The notes beneath the pieces were generated by a model. It was given only the letters and a program-made list of their open reading frames with translations, searched no databases and was not told where the DNA came from. A program made the position numbers and the translations under genes. Shown here one piece after another: positions 6,560-12,321 of a stretch of DNA of 12,321 bases. Origin of the DNA: Rhodoferax sp. OV413 (lineage in GTDB: Bacteria > Pseudomonadota > Gammaproteobacteria > Burkholderiales > Burkholderiaceae_C). Position 1 is the first letter of the stretch; every line of letters starts with the position of its first letter. The stretch lies in NCBI GenBank assembly GCA_945861195.1, contig CAMATS010000033.1, positions 1-12,321 on the forward strand, read 5' to 3'.

Positions 6560-6607
6560 CTCAGGCTTAGCGTCCTGATGCGGCTTAACGGTGGGATAGG
6601 GCCTGAG
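6560..6607 (-). other. Inverted repeat in the carA leader
   Basis: On the minus strand CTCAGGC (6607-6601) and GCCTGAG (6566-6560) form a perfect 7-base inverted repeat with a 34-base loop, within the 178-base gap ahead of carA. It lies downstream of the candidate promoter, so it would be in the leader RNA. There is no T-run after it. It could be an operator half-site pair, a leader stem, or chance. Confidence 0.25.
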
Positions 6608-6642
6608 TTGCGCCAGGCGTACGGGCTGCCAAAGGGCGCCAG

Positions 6643-6648
6643 AGTATA
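6643..6648 (-). promoter_or_regulatory. Candidate -10 of the carA promoter
   Basis: TATACT (5 of 6 matches to TATAAT) lies on the minus strand in the gap upstream of carA. Transcription would begin near 6636, giving a leader of about 115 nt. No recognisable -35 hexamer is at 16-19 bases upstream, so the promoter may be weak or activator-dependent. The rest of the 178-base gap holds a GC-rich tract, including the heptamer CCCGCCG twice in tandem at 6684-6697, directly after the upstream gene's stop. Confidence 0.4.
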
Positions 6649-6699
6649 GCCCAGGGCCAGCGCCCGAGTGCTCGAAAATCCCGCCCGCCGCCCGCCGCT

Positions 6700-7491
6700 T
6701 CAGGCCATGCGAGCGGTCGCGCTGGCGTGCAGGCAGATGGCAGCCGCACTCGCCACGTTCAGTGACTCCTCACCGCCGGGTTGGGCAATTCGAACCTGCT
6801 GGCTGGCCCGCTCGGCCAAGGTGGCGCCAATACCCTGGCCCTCATGGCCAAAGGCCCAGGCGCAGGGCATGGGTAACAGACCATCGCGCAGCAGTTGATG
6901 CAGGCCACTGCCAGCGTGTGAGTCGGTGATCAAAACAGGCAGGGCCAATGCGTCCAGCGCGCTGGGCTCGGCGCCATCCAGCAGACGAAGGCCGAAGTGG
7001 GCCCCCATACCAGCTCGCAACACCTTGGGCGACCACAGCGCGGCGGTGCCCTTGAGCGCAATCACTTGGCTGAAGCCAAAAGCCGCCGCACTGCGCAAAA
7101 TCGCGCCAACATTGCCGGCGTCTTGCAGCCGGTCCAAAATGACAGTGGGAGCGCTGGCCTGGAGCGGCTGCTCAATCGCGAGCTCAATGAGAAAGCCCAT
7201 GTTTGCGGGTGATTCGAGGGTGCTGATCTCGGCGAACAAAGTGTCGGCAATGACCATATTTTTTTCCGCGCACCGGGCCCAATTCACTGGGCTACGCGGC
7301 CAATACGAAGCTGAAAAAACTGCAACAGCCGGTCGGATTCCGCGCGCTAGTGCGGCACCGCACAGGTGATCACCCTCCACCCAGACCCGACCCTGCTTGC
7401 GGTAGGCACTGCTGTCTCTGGCCAGGCGGCGCAAGGCCTTGAGCAGGGGGTTGTCGCGGGAACTGATGAACTCCGGCAGCGCAGCCAGCAT
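6700..7491 (-). CDS. TrmH/SpoU-family RNA 2'-O-ribose methyltransferase
   Basis: This is a SPOUT-class methyltransferase that uses SAM to methylate a ribose 2'-OH in tRNA or rRNA; the target cannot be read from sequence. From the ATG at 7491 it has 263 residues. The N-terminal substrate-binding region (about 8-105) opens with ISSRDNPLLKALRRL and contains VEGDHL. The catalytic SPOUT domain carries motif 1 LDRLQDAGNVGAILRSAAAFG (about 119-139, with the essential Asn and Arg), motif 2 FGHEGQGI (about 214-221) and motif 3 PGGEESLNVASAAAI (about 238-252). A GTG one codon upstream (7494) could also start it, but GAGGT at 7498-7502 is 6 bases from the ATG and only 3 from the GTG, so the ATG is preferred. 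The ATG overlaps the rnhB stop by one base. No gene symbol is given because several paralogues share these motifs. Confidence 0.92.
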   Translation of the reverse strand: MLAALPEFISSRDNPLLKALRRLARDSSAYRKQGRVWVEGDHLCGAALARGIRPAVAVFSASYWPRSPVNWARCAEKNMVIADTLFAEISTLESPANMGFLIELAIEQPLQASAPTVILDRLQDAGNVGAILRSAAAFGFSQVIALKGTAALWSPKVLRAGMGAHFGLRLLDGAEPSALDALALPVLITDSHAGSGLHQLLRDGLLPMPCAWAFGHEGQGIGATLAERASQQVRIAQPGGEESLNVASAAAICLHASATARMA

Positions 7492-8105
7492 CACATCACC
7501 TCGGCTACCGGTCTAAAACTGATGCGGTGCTCGGCGCAGGGTCCGTGCGCTTGCAAAGCGGCCAGATGAGCGGCGGTGCCATAGCCCTTGTGCTTGGCAA
7601 AGCCGTATTGCGGGTAGAGTTGGTCGAGCTCCAGACACCACCGGTCACGATGGACCTTTGCCAATATTGAAGCCGCAGAAATCGCCGGTACCAGCGCGTC
7701 GCCACCCACAATCGCCTGAGCCGGCAAGCCGATGTCGGGCAGGCGGTTGCCATCAACCAGCACCTTGTTGGGCTTGAGACGCAAGCCCTCAACCGCGCGG
7801 CGCATGGCCAGCAGGGTGGCTTGCAAGATATTGAGCCGGTCAATTTCTTCGACACTGGCCTGGGCAATCGAGCAGCAAAGCGCTTTTGCGCGGATTTCAT
7901 CAAACAATTTTTCCCGGCGCAGCGCCGTGAGCTTTTTGGAATCAGCCAGCCCCTTGATGGGTTGGCGCTGGTCCAGGATGACCGCGGCCGCCACCACCGG
8001 GCCAGCCAAGGGGCCACGGCCGGCTTCGTCAACCCCAGCCACCAGCCCGGCGGTATCCCAGGACAGCGACAGTTGCTCAAGCTTGTAGGACTTTTTCGAT
8101 CGCAT
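7491..8105 (-). CDS. rnhB: Ribonuclease HII
   Basis: RNase HII cuts the RNA strand of RNA-DNA hybrids and initiates removal of single ribonucleotides misincorporated in DNA. The 204-residue protein has all four metal-binding acids: D26 and E27 in AGVDEAGRGPLAGPV, D118 in VLVDGN, and D136 in IVGGDALVPAISAASILAKVHRD. The segment QYGFAKHKGYGTAAHL (about 166-181), which includes the 2'-OH-sensing tyrosine region, is conserved. The ATG at 8105 lies inside lpxB, overlapping its end by 29 bases in another frame. No Shine-Dalgarno is evident, so translation is probably coupled to lpxB. The lpxB-rnhB order matches E. coli, but there dnaE follows, whereas here a TrmH-family gene follows. Confidence 0.97.
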   Translation of the reverse strand: MRSKKSYKLEQLSLSWDTAGLVAGVDEAGRGPLAGPVVAAAVILDQRQPIKGLADSKKLTALRREKLFDEIRAKALCCSIAQASVEEIDRLNILQATLLAMRRAVEGLRLKPNKVLVDGNRLPDIGLPAQAIVGGDALVPAISAASILAKVHRDRWCLELDQLYPQYGFAKHKGYGTAAHLAALQAHGPCAEHRISFRPVAEVM

Positions 8106-9300
8106 AGCTGGCTATTGTGGGGGTGTCGCACCGGAGTTGCAGATGCAGATCAAAAAAACGCTGTTGCAAGGCCGCCGCTTGGTCAGGCTCGGTGCGCAGC
8201 CCAACCAACACGGCCTGGGCCAGCGCCGCCGGCGTGGCCGCATCTTGCAGAAACTCGGGCACCACAAACTCCTGGCACAAAATATTGGGCAGGCCTACCC
8301 AAGGCTGCAGCCGCTTGCGCCGCATGATTTGCCAGGACCAGCCATTCATGTGGTACGCGATCACCATAGCTCGCTTGAACAGGGCGGCCTCCAGGGTTGC
8401 GGTTCCGCTCGCAATGAGCGTGATGTCACAGGCTGCCAAAACGGTGTGCGACTGCCCGCTCACAATGCTCAAGTGGGCGGCCATGCCGCTGGCCTGAGCC
8501 GCCGCCTCAACCTGCGCCCTCAAGCCAGGCACCACGGGCACGATGCATTGAACAGTAGGCAATTCGCGCCGGACCAAGGCTGCCGCTTGAAAGAACCGCA
8601 CTGCCAGATGCGCAATCTCGGATTTTCGGCTGCCGGGCAAAAGCGCCAGCACCGGCCCATCGGGCCGCAAACCGAGCTGCAAACGGGCGGCCGGCCGGTC
8701 AGCCTGCAAGGGGATTCGCTGCGCCAGGGGATGCCCGACATACGTGGCGGCAATGCCATGCTGCGCCAGCAGGGCGGGCTCAAAAGGAAACAGGCACAGC
8801 ACATGGTCGACGCTGCGGCGTATTTTTGCTAGCCGTTCAGCGCGCCAGGCCCACACCGACGGTGAGACAAAGTGCACTGTCTTGATGCCACTGGCTTTGA
8901 GCGATGCTTCCAAATCAAGGTTGAAGTCCGGCGCATCCACGCCGATAAACAGATCAGGGCGCTGCTTCAACAAGCGGGCTTTGAGCTGCCGCCGGATTCC
9001 GACAATTTCGCGGTAGCGGCGCAGCAGCTCCCAACCGTAGCCATTCACCGCAAGTTTGTCATGAGCCCACCAGGCCGCAAAGCCGCGCGCCTGCATTTCA
9101 GGGCCGCCAATGCCCGCTGCCAGCACACCCGGCCAACGTGCGCGCAGGCCGTCGAGCAGCAGGCCAGCGAGCAGGTCGCCCGAGGCTTCGCCCGCCACCA
9201 TCGCCAGACTCAGCCCGCCGGGCAGCGGGGAGCCGGCATCAGTTATAGAGCTCTTGGCGAACCGCTCTTGAGGCAAGTTGGCGGCATTCAATGGGTTCAC
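8077..9300 (-). CDS. lpxB: Lipid-A-disaccharide synthase
   Basis: LpxB is a GT19 glycosyltransferase that condenses UDP-2,3-diacylglucosamine with lipid X to give the beta-1',6 lipid A disaccharide at the inner-membrane cytosolic face. The sequence shows the family N-terminus SLAMVAGEASGDLLAG (31-46), FIGVDAPDFNLDLE (118-131, with the conserved catalytic-type Asp), HFVSPSVWAWR (143-153), LLPGSRKSEIAHL (220-232), IASGTATLEAALFK (296-309) and VGLPNILC (335-342). The GTG start at 9300 gives 407 residues, about 20 more than typical at the N-terminus. VAGE starts at residue 35, whereas in E. coli it follows roughly ten residues, so the first two dozen residues are doubtful. No good Shine-Dalgarno was found. 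It begins 15 bases after the lpxA stop and overlaps rnhB by 29 bases. Confidence 0.96.
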   Translation of the reverse strand: MNPLNAANLPQERFAKSSITDAGSPLPGGLSLAMVAGEASGDLLAGLLLDGLRARWPGVLAAGIGGPEMQARGFAAWWAHDKLAVNGYGWELLRRYREIVGIRRQLKARLLKQRPDLFIGVDAPDFNLDLEASLKASGIKTVHFVSPSVWAWRAERLAKIRRSVDHVLCLFPFEPALLAQHGIAATYVGHPLAQRIPLQADRPAARLQLGLRPDGPVLALLPGSRKSEIAHLAVRFFQAAALVRRELPTVQCIVPVVPGLRAQVEAAAQASGMAAHLSIVSGQSHTVLAACDITLIASGTATLEAALFKRAMVIAYHMNGWSWQIMRRKRLQPWVGLPNILCQEFVVPEFLQDAATPAALAQAVLVGLRTEPDQAAALQQRFFDLHLQLRCDTPTIASYAIEKVLQA

Positions 9301-9315
9301 GCTGCTTGGCAGGGC

Positions 9316-10110
9316 TTAGCGAACAATGCCCCGTTGGCTTGAGGTTTGATCCAAAAAACCCAGCATCGCGTCAATATCCTGCTCGGCCTGGGGGTTGCTT
9401 TTTTTGAGCTCAAGAATCGCTTGGCGAGCCTGCGCCAGGGTCAATTCCTGCCGGTAAAGCGCTCTGTGCATAGCTTTCACCGCAGCCAGGCGCTCGGCAG
9501 AGAAGTCGCGACGGCGCAGGCCCTCGTAATTCATCGACCGGGCCTGGGCCGGCTGGCCCTGACACATCACAAACGGCGGCAAATCGGCAAACAGCAACGA
9601 ACACATGGCGCTCAGGCTGTGTGCGCCGATATTGACGAACTGGTGCACCACGGTAAAGCCGCCCAATATGGCCCAGTCTCCAACCGTGACATGCCCGGCC
9701 AACTGGGCATTGTTGGCAAAAATAGTGTTGTTACCCACCGCACAGTCGTGCGCCAAATGCACATAGGCCATCAGCCAGTTGTCATTGCCAACCCGGGTCA
9801 CGCCACCGCCTCCTGGCGAGCCAATGTTGAAGGTGCAAAACTCGCGCACCGTGTTGCGGTCCCCGATCAGCAATTCGCAAGGCTCTCCAGCATATTTTTT
9901 ATCCTGAGGAATTGCCCCGATTGAATTGAACTGGAAAATACGGTTGTCCCGGCCTATCGTGGTGCGGCCCTCGAGCACGCAATGCGGACCAATGCTGGTG
10001 CCGGCTCCAATCCGTACCTGGGGGCCGATCACGGTATAGGGGCCAACACTGACCGAGCTGTCTAGTTCTGCGCCCGGGTCAACCACCGCTGTTGCGTGGA
10101 TCGCTGTCAT
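9316..10110 (-). CDS. lpxA: UDP-N-acetylglucosamine acyltransferase
   Basis: LpxA moves a 3-hydroxyacyl chain from ACP to the 3-OH of UDP-GlcNAc, the first step of lipid A synthesis. It is a trimeric left-handed beta-helix enzyme. The 264 residues contain hexapeptide repeats from about 9 to 185 ([IV]GxxxxI-type units such as VGPYTVIGPQVRIGAGT) and a C-terminal helical domain (about 190-264). The catalytic base is H121 in MAYVHLAHDC (E. coli H125). The region DKKYAGEPCELLIGDRN (70-86) is typical. At the acyl-chain ruler position (E. coli G173) there is a methionine, M169, as in the C10-selective Pseudomonas aeruginosa enzyme. The ATG at 10110 has GAGG 8 bases upstream, lying across the fabZ stop. 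It is 10 bases downstream of fabZ. Confidence 0.97.
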   Translation of the reverse strand: MTAIHATAVVDPGAELDSSVSVGPYTVIGPQVRIGAGTSIGPHCVLEGRTTIGRDNRIFQFNSIGAIPQDKKYAGEPCELLIGDRNTVREFCTFNIGSPGGGGVTRVGNDNWLMAYVHLAHDCAVGNNTIFANNAQLAGHVTVGDWAILGGFTVVHQFVNIGAHSLSAMCSLLFADLPPFVMCQGQPAQARSMNYEGLRRRDFSAERLAAVKAMHRALYRQELTLAQARQAILELKKSNPQAEQDIDAMLGFLDQTSSQRGIVR

Positions 10111-10120
10111 GCCGCTGGCC

Positions 10121-10561
10121 TCAGGCGACAGACCGCATGGCGCAGGTCAACTCGGCTTCAACCGCCAGTTCTTCGCCAACCAGCGCACGCGCCTTGAACT
10201 TGAAAATACCTGCCTTCATGCGCAGCAACTCGACATCGAGGATCAGTTGGTCGCCCGGCTCGACCGGGCGTTTGAAACGCGCGCCATCGATGCCGGCGAA
10301 GTAATACACCGAGTTCTCATTGGGAGAGGTGTCGAGCGCGTCAAAGGCCAGCAGGGCCGCTGCCTGAGCCAGAGCCTCGAGCATCAGCACCCCGGGCATG
10401 ACCGGTCGGTGCGGAAAATGGCCCTGAAAAAAAGGCTCGTTCATCGTCACATTTTTGAGCGCCTGAATGTGCCGGCCCTTGTCGATACTGATCACCCGGT
10501 CAACCAGCAAAAATGGGTAGCGGTGCGGTAGTTGTTTGAGTATCTTGTGGATGTCCATCAT
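10121..10561 (-). CDS. fabZ: 3-hydroxyacyl-[acyl-carrier-protein] dehydratase FabZ
   Basis: FabZ dehydrates (3R)-hydroxyacyl-ACP to trans-2-enoyl-ACP in fatty-acid elongation, competing with LpxA and LpxD for the same substrate. The 146-residue hot-dog-fold protein shows LPHRYPFLLVDRV (11-23) and the active-site segment FFQGHFPHRPVMPGVLMLEALAQ (44-66) with H48 and E62. YYFAGIDGARFKRPVEPGDQL follows in the second half. Two adjacent ATG codons (10561 and 10558) are possible starts; AAGGAG is 5 and 8 bases upstream of them respectively. The first ATG overlaps the lpxD stop as ATGA. Its place between lpxD and lpxA is the conserved proteobacterial arrangement. Confidence 0.97.
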   Translation of the reverse strand: MMDIHKILKQLPHRYPFLLVDRVISIDKGRHIQALKNVTMNEPFFQGHFPHRPVMPGVLMLEALAQAAALLAFDALDTSPNENSVYYFAGIDGARFKRPVEPGDQLILDVELLRMKAGIFKFKARALVGEELAVEAELTCAMRSVA

Positions 10562-11544
10562 GGCGGCTCCTTGGCATGTTTTTCTCGCTCCAGGGTCCGA
10601 AGTCGCTCGCGCAGTTGCTTGAGCTGTTTGAGCGCAGCAGCATTTTTTTCCCAGGCCGCGTTTGAATCCAGCGGGAACAAGCCGGTGTAGTGCCCGGGCA
10701 CGAGCACTGACCTGGTCACGACACTGGCAGCAGAAATATGAACATGGTCAGCCAACTCGAGGTGGCCCAACACGATGGCGCCACCGCCCAGGGTGCAGTG
10801 AGCGCCTATGCGAGCGCTGCCAGCCACACCAACACAGCCCGCCAGGGCGCTGTGTTGGCCAATTCGCACGTTGTGCCCGATCTGAACCAGGTTGTCGAGC
10901 TTGACGCCGTCTTCGATCACCGTGTCGCCCAAAGCACCCCGGTCAACGCAGGTGTTCGCGCCAATTTCAACGTCATTGCCAATGCGCACCACGCCGAGTT
11001 GCTCGATTTTTTCCCAGACACCCGCGTTCGGGGCGAAACCAAAACCGTCTGCACCAATAACCACGCCTGGGTGCAGCAAACAACGCTCGCCGAGCGTGCA
11101 GCCTTCGCTCACTGTGACTCTGGACTTCAGCCGGCTGCCAGCACCGATGCGCACGCCTCGCTCAACCACGCAGAGCGCGCCAATGCTGGCTGTCGCGTGG
11201 ATCTCGGCCTCGGCATCGATCACTGCGCTGGGGTGTATCCGGGCGGCACCAGGCTGGCCTGAACGGCTCTTCCATAGCTGCGTGACCCTTGCAAAGTACA
11301 GATAGGGTTGCGCCACGACGATACAGGCACCGCGCGATTGCGCCAGGGCGAGGTGTTCGGCTCCTACCACCACACAGGCGGCCCGCGATGCAGCAAGTTG
11401 CTTGATGTATTTCGGGTGGCTCAGAAATGCCAAGGCATCCGGTCCCGCTGTCTCGAGAGGTGCGAGTGCGCCGATCTCGCGTTGCGGGTCGCCGTAGAGT
11501 TCTCCACCAAGCGCCGCAACAATCGAACCTAGGGGCAGCAGCAC
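10558..11544 (-). CDS. lpxD: UDP-3-O-(3-hydroxyacyl)glucosamine N-acyltransferase
   Basis: LpxD adds the second 3-hydroxyacyl chain, at the 2-amine, in lipid A synthesis. From the GTG at 11544 it has 328 residues. These are an N-terminal uridine-binding domain (about 1-95, with HPKYIKQLAAS and QPYLYFARV), a left-handed beta-helix of hexapeptide repeats (about 103-275), and a C-terminal charged helix (about 295-328) likely to contact ACP. The catalytic His is H224 in NLVQIGHNVRIG (E. coli H239), and GVVIGADGFGFAPNAGVWEKI is a family signature. The 11544 GTG places LGSIVAALGGELYGD within one residue of the E. coli N-terminus. Another in-frame GTG at 11580 would add 12 residues and overlap the skp end by 14 bases. 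Neither has a strong Shine-Dalgarno, so the start is uncertain. Confidence 0.94.
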   Translation of the reverse strand: MLLPLGSIVAALGGELYGDPQREIGALAPLETAGPDALAFLSHPKYIKQLAASRAACVVVGAEHLALAQSRGACIVVAQPYLYFARVTQLWKSRSGQPGAARIHPSAVIDAEAEIHATASIGALCVVERGVRIGAGSRLKSRVTVSEGCTLGERCLLHPGVVIGADGFGFAPNAGVWEKIEQLGVVRIGNDVEIGANTCVDRGALGDTVIEDGVKLDNLVQIGHNVRIGQHSALAGCVGVAGSARIGAHCTLGGGAIVLGHLELADHVHISAASVVTRSVLVPGHYTGLFPLDSNAAWEKNAAALKQLKQLRERLRTLEREKHAKEPP

Positions 11545-11566
11545 ATCGCAAACGCCTTGGGCGCTC

Positions 11567-12079
11567 TTAGCGGACAACACCCGAATTCAGGATCTTGATG
11601 ACCTTCTCGGTGATGTCGTGCCTGGGGTTGACATAGACGGCCTCTTGCAAAATCAGGTCGTATTTTTCGGCCTCGGCCACCTGCTTGACAACCTTGTTGG
11701 CGCGCTCGAGAACCTGCTGCAACTCTTCGTTTTTACGGGCAGTGAGATCCTCCTGGAACTCGCGCCGCTTGCGCTGGTGATCCCGGTCTTGATCCACCAG
11801 CTGTTTTTGCCGGCTGGCGCGCTGCCCTTCAGACAGCGTGGGCGCTTCTCGCTCCAATTTTTCTGCCATGGTCTTGAGCGCGGCGCTTTGGTCGACCAAA
11901 TCTTTTTCCCGCTTGGAGAATTCCTGTTCAAGCTTGCTTTGCGCTGCCTTGGCTGTGCCGGCCTCCTTGAAGATCCGATCTGTGCTGACAAAACCGATGC
12001 GGAATTCTTGGGCCTGGGCTACCAAGCAAGCCAGTCCGAACAGCGTGCTAACCGTTATTTGACGCAAAAAATGCTTCAT
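11567..12079 (-). CDS. skp: OmpH/Skp-family periplasmic chaperone
   Basis: Skp is a trimeric 'jellyfish' chaperone that holds unfolded outer-membrane proteins in the periplasm on the way to the BAM complex. The 170-residue precursor has a Sec signal peptide (MKHFLRQ, hydrophobic core about 8-20, AQA at 21-23, likely cleavage after A23). The short core strand FRIGFVSTDRIFKEA follows at about 26-40. A long Lys/Arg/Glu/Gln-rich coiled-coil region spans about 45-130 (the tentacles), and the C-terminal core segment YDLILQEAVYVNPRHDITEKVIKILN ends the protein. Its ATG at 12079 overlaps the bamA stop by one base (TAATG). No Shine-Dalgarno is visible, so initiation is probably coupled to bamA termination. 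Sequence identity within this family is low, but signal peptide, charge pattern and position between bamA and lpxD make the call firm. Confidence 0.95.
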   Translation of the reverse strand: MKHFLRQITVSTLFGLACLVAQAQEFRIGFVSTDRIFKEAGTAKAAQSKLEQEFSKREKDLVDQSAALKTMAEKLEREAPTLSEGQRASRQKQLVDQDRDHQRKRREFQEDLTARKNEELQQVLERANKVVKQVAEAEKYDLILQEAVYVNPRHDITEKVIKILNSGVVR

Positions 12080-12321
12080 TAGAAACTTGACCCAATTTGA
12101 AATTGAACGCTTTGCATTTTATCCCCTTCAAATTTTTTCACCGGCCAAGCGAATGCCAAACGCAGGGGCCCGACCGGAGAGATCCAGCTCAAACCGACAC
12201 CGGCCGAAGACCTCAGGTCGCTGGCATTGTCGTTGACGCTCAGGCCGTAGCCCGGACCGCCAACACTGCCAGCGTCTAAAAATCCATACATCCTGAGTGT
12301 TTTGTCGTTGCCCACACCCGG
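12079..12321 (-). CDS. bamA: BamA outer-membrane protein assembly factor, C-terminal part, truncated by window edge
   Basis: BamA is the Omp85-family beta-barrel core of the machine that inserts outer-membrane proteins. Only the last 80 codons plus the stop are present. They show the final barrel strands: RMYGFLDAGSVGG, the conserved SSAGVGLSWISPVGPLRLAFAWPVKK (in E. coli a W.SPLGPL-type motif), and the terminal strand QSVQFQIGSSF. This ends in phenylalanine as expected for the C-terminal beta-signal. The POTRA domains and most of the barrel lie beyond base 12321. It is the first visible gene of the bamA-skp-lpxD-fabZ-lpxA-lpxB-rnhB run. Confidence 0.96.
   Translation of the reverse strand, partial: PGVGNDKTLRMYGFLDAGSVGGPGYGLSVNDNASDLRSSAGVGLSWISPVGPLRLAFAWPVKKFEGDKMQSVQFQIGSSF

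Noticed and set aside
5388..6578. 396-codon open frame on the plus strand
   Set aside because: Antisense to carA, rich in Gln/His/Arg/Gly with no family resemblance. The intact catalytic residues of CarA on the other strand explain the open frame.
6684..6697. Tandem CCCGCCG heptamers after the TrmH-family gene as a functional repeat or phase-variable tract
   Set aside because: Only two copies in GC-rich DNA, outside a coding frame; too little to support a role.
8104..8115. ATAGC-TG-GCTAT inverted repeat near the rnhB start as an operator
   Set aside because: Short, located inside the lpxB coding end, and of a size expected by chance in 12 kb.
7505..8131. 208-codon minus-strand frame overlapping rnhB in another register
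   Set aside because: Arg/Trp/Ser-rich frame-shifted shadow of rnhB; the real RNase HII motifs are in the other frame.
1..12321. Novel defence, mobile or biosynthetic system
   Set aside because: Every substantial frame is explained by conserved housekeeping genes. There are no transposase, integrase, toxin-antitoxin or repeat-spacer signatures, and no compositional break was noticed by eye.

Overview
The window is a stretch of chromosomal housekeeping genes from a GC-rich betaproteobacterium. Protein character and gene order suggest the Burkholderiales, probably Comamonadaceae (a Rhodoferax/Polaromonas-like organism); this assignment is inference from the proteins and synteny, because there is no rRNA here. 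Almost everything is on the minus strand. I see no mobile element, tRNA, CRISPR array or defence system.

Right to left, in the direction of transcription, the first block is an envelope-biogenesis run. It holds the 3' end of bamA (outer-membrane protein assembly), skp/ompH (periplasmic chaperone), lpxD, fabZ, lpxA, lpxB (early lipid A synthesis plus the dehydratase that draws on the same 3-hydroxyacyl-ACP pool), rnhB (RNase HII) and a TrmH/SpoU-family RNA 2'-O-methyltransferase. Neighbouring genes overlap or lie within about 25 bases of each other, so this reads as one operon with extensive translational coupling.

After a 178-base gap with a possible promoter comes a pyrimidine/arginine block: carA and carB, the two subunits of carbamoyl-phosphate synthase, with a leucine-efflux-type LysE-family exporter gene (leuE-like) between them. 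leuE shares an ATGA overlap with carA. An 88-base gap containing a perfect 20-base palindrome separates leuE from carB.

Next is greA, a transcript-cleavage factor. A strong intrinsic terminator sits in the short gap just upstream of the greA start, an arrangement reminiscent of the E. coli greA leader (GraL). greA converges on, and overlaps by 10 bases, the only plus-strand gene, yhbY (ribosome-assembly RNA-binding protein). yhbY is separated by only 28 bases from the divergent rlmE (23S rRNA 2'-O-methyltransferase), which runs off the left edge.

No undescribed multi-gene system was found. The items most worth a second look are regulatory: the greA leader terminator, the overlapping -10-like elements between rlmE and yhbY, the leuE insertion and palindrome inside carAB, and a methionine at the acyl-chain 'ruler' position of LpxA that predicts a short-chain lipid A.
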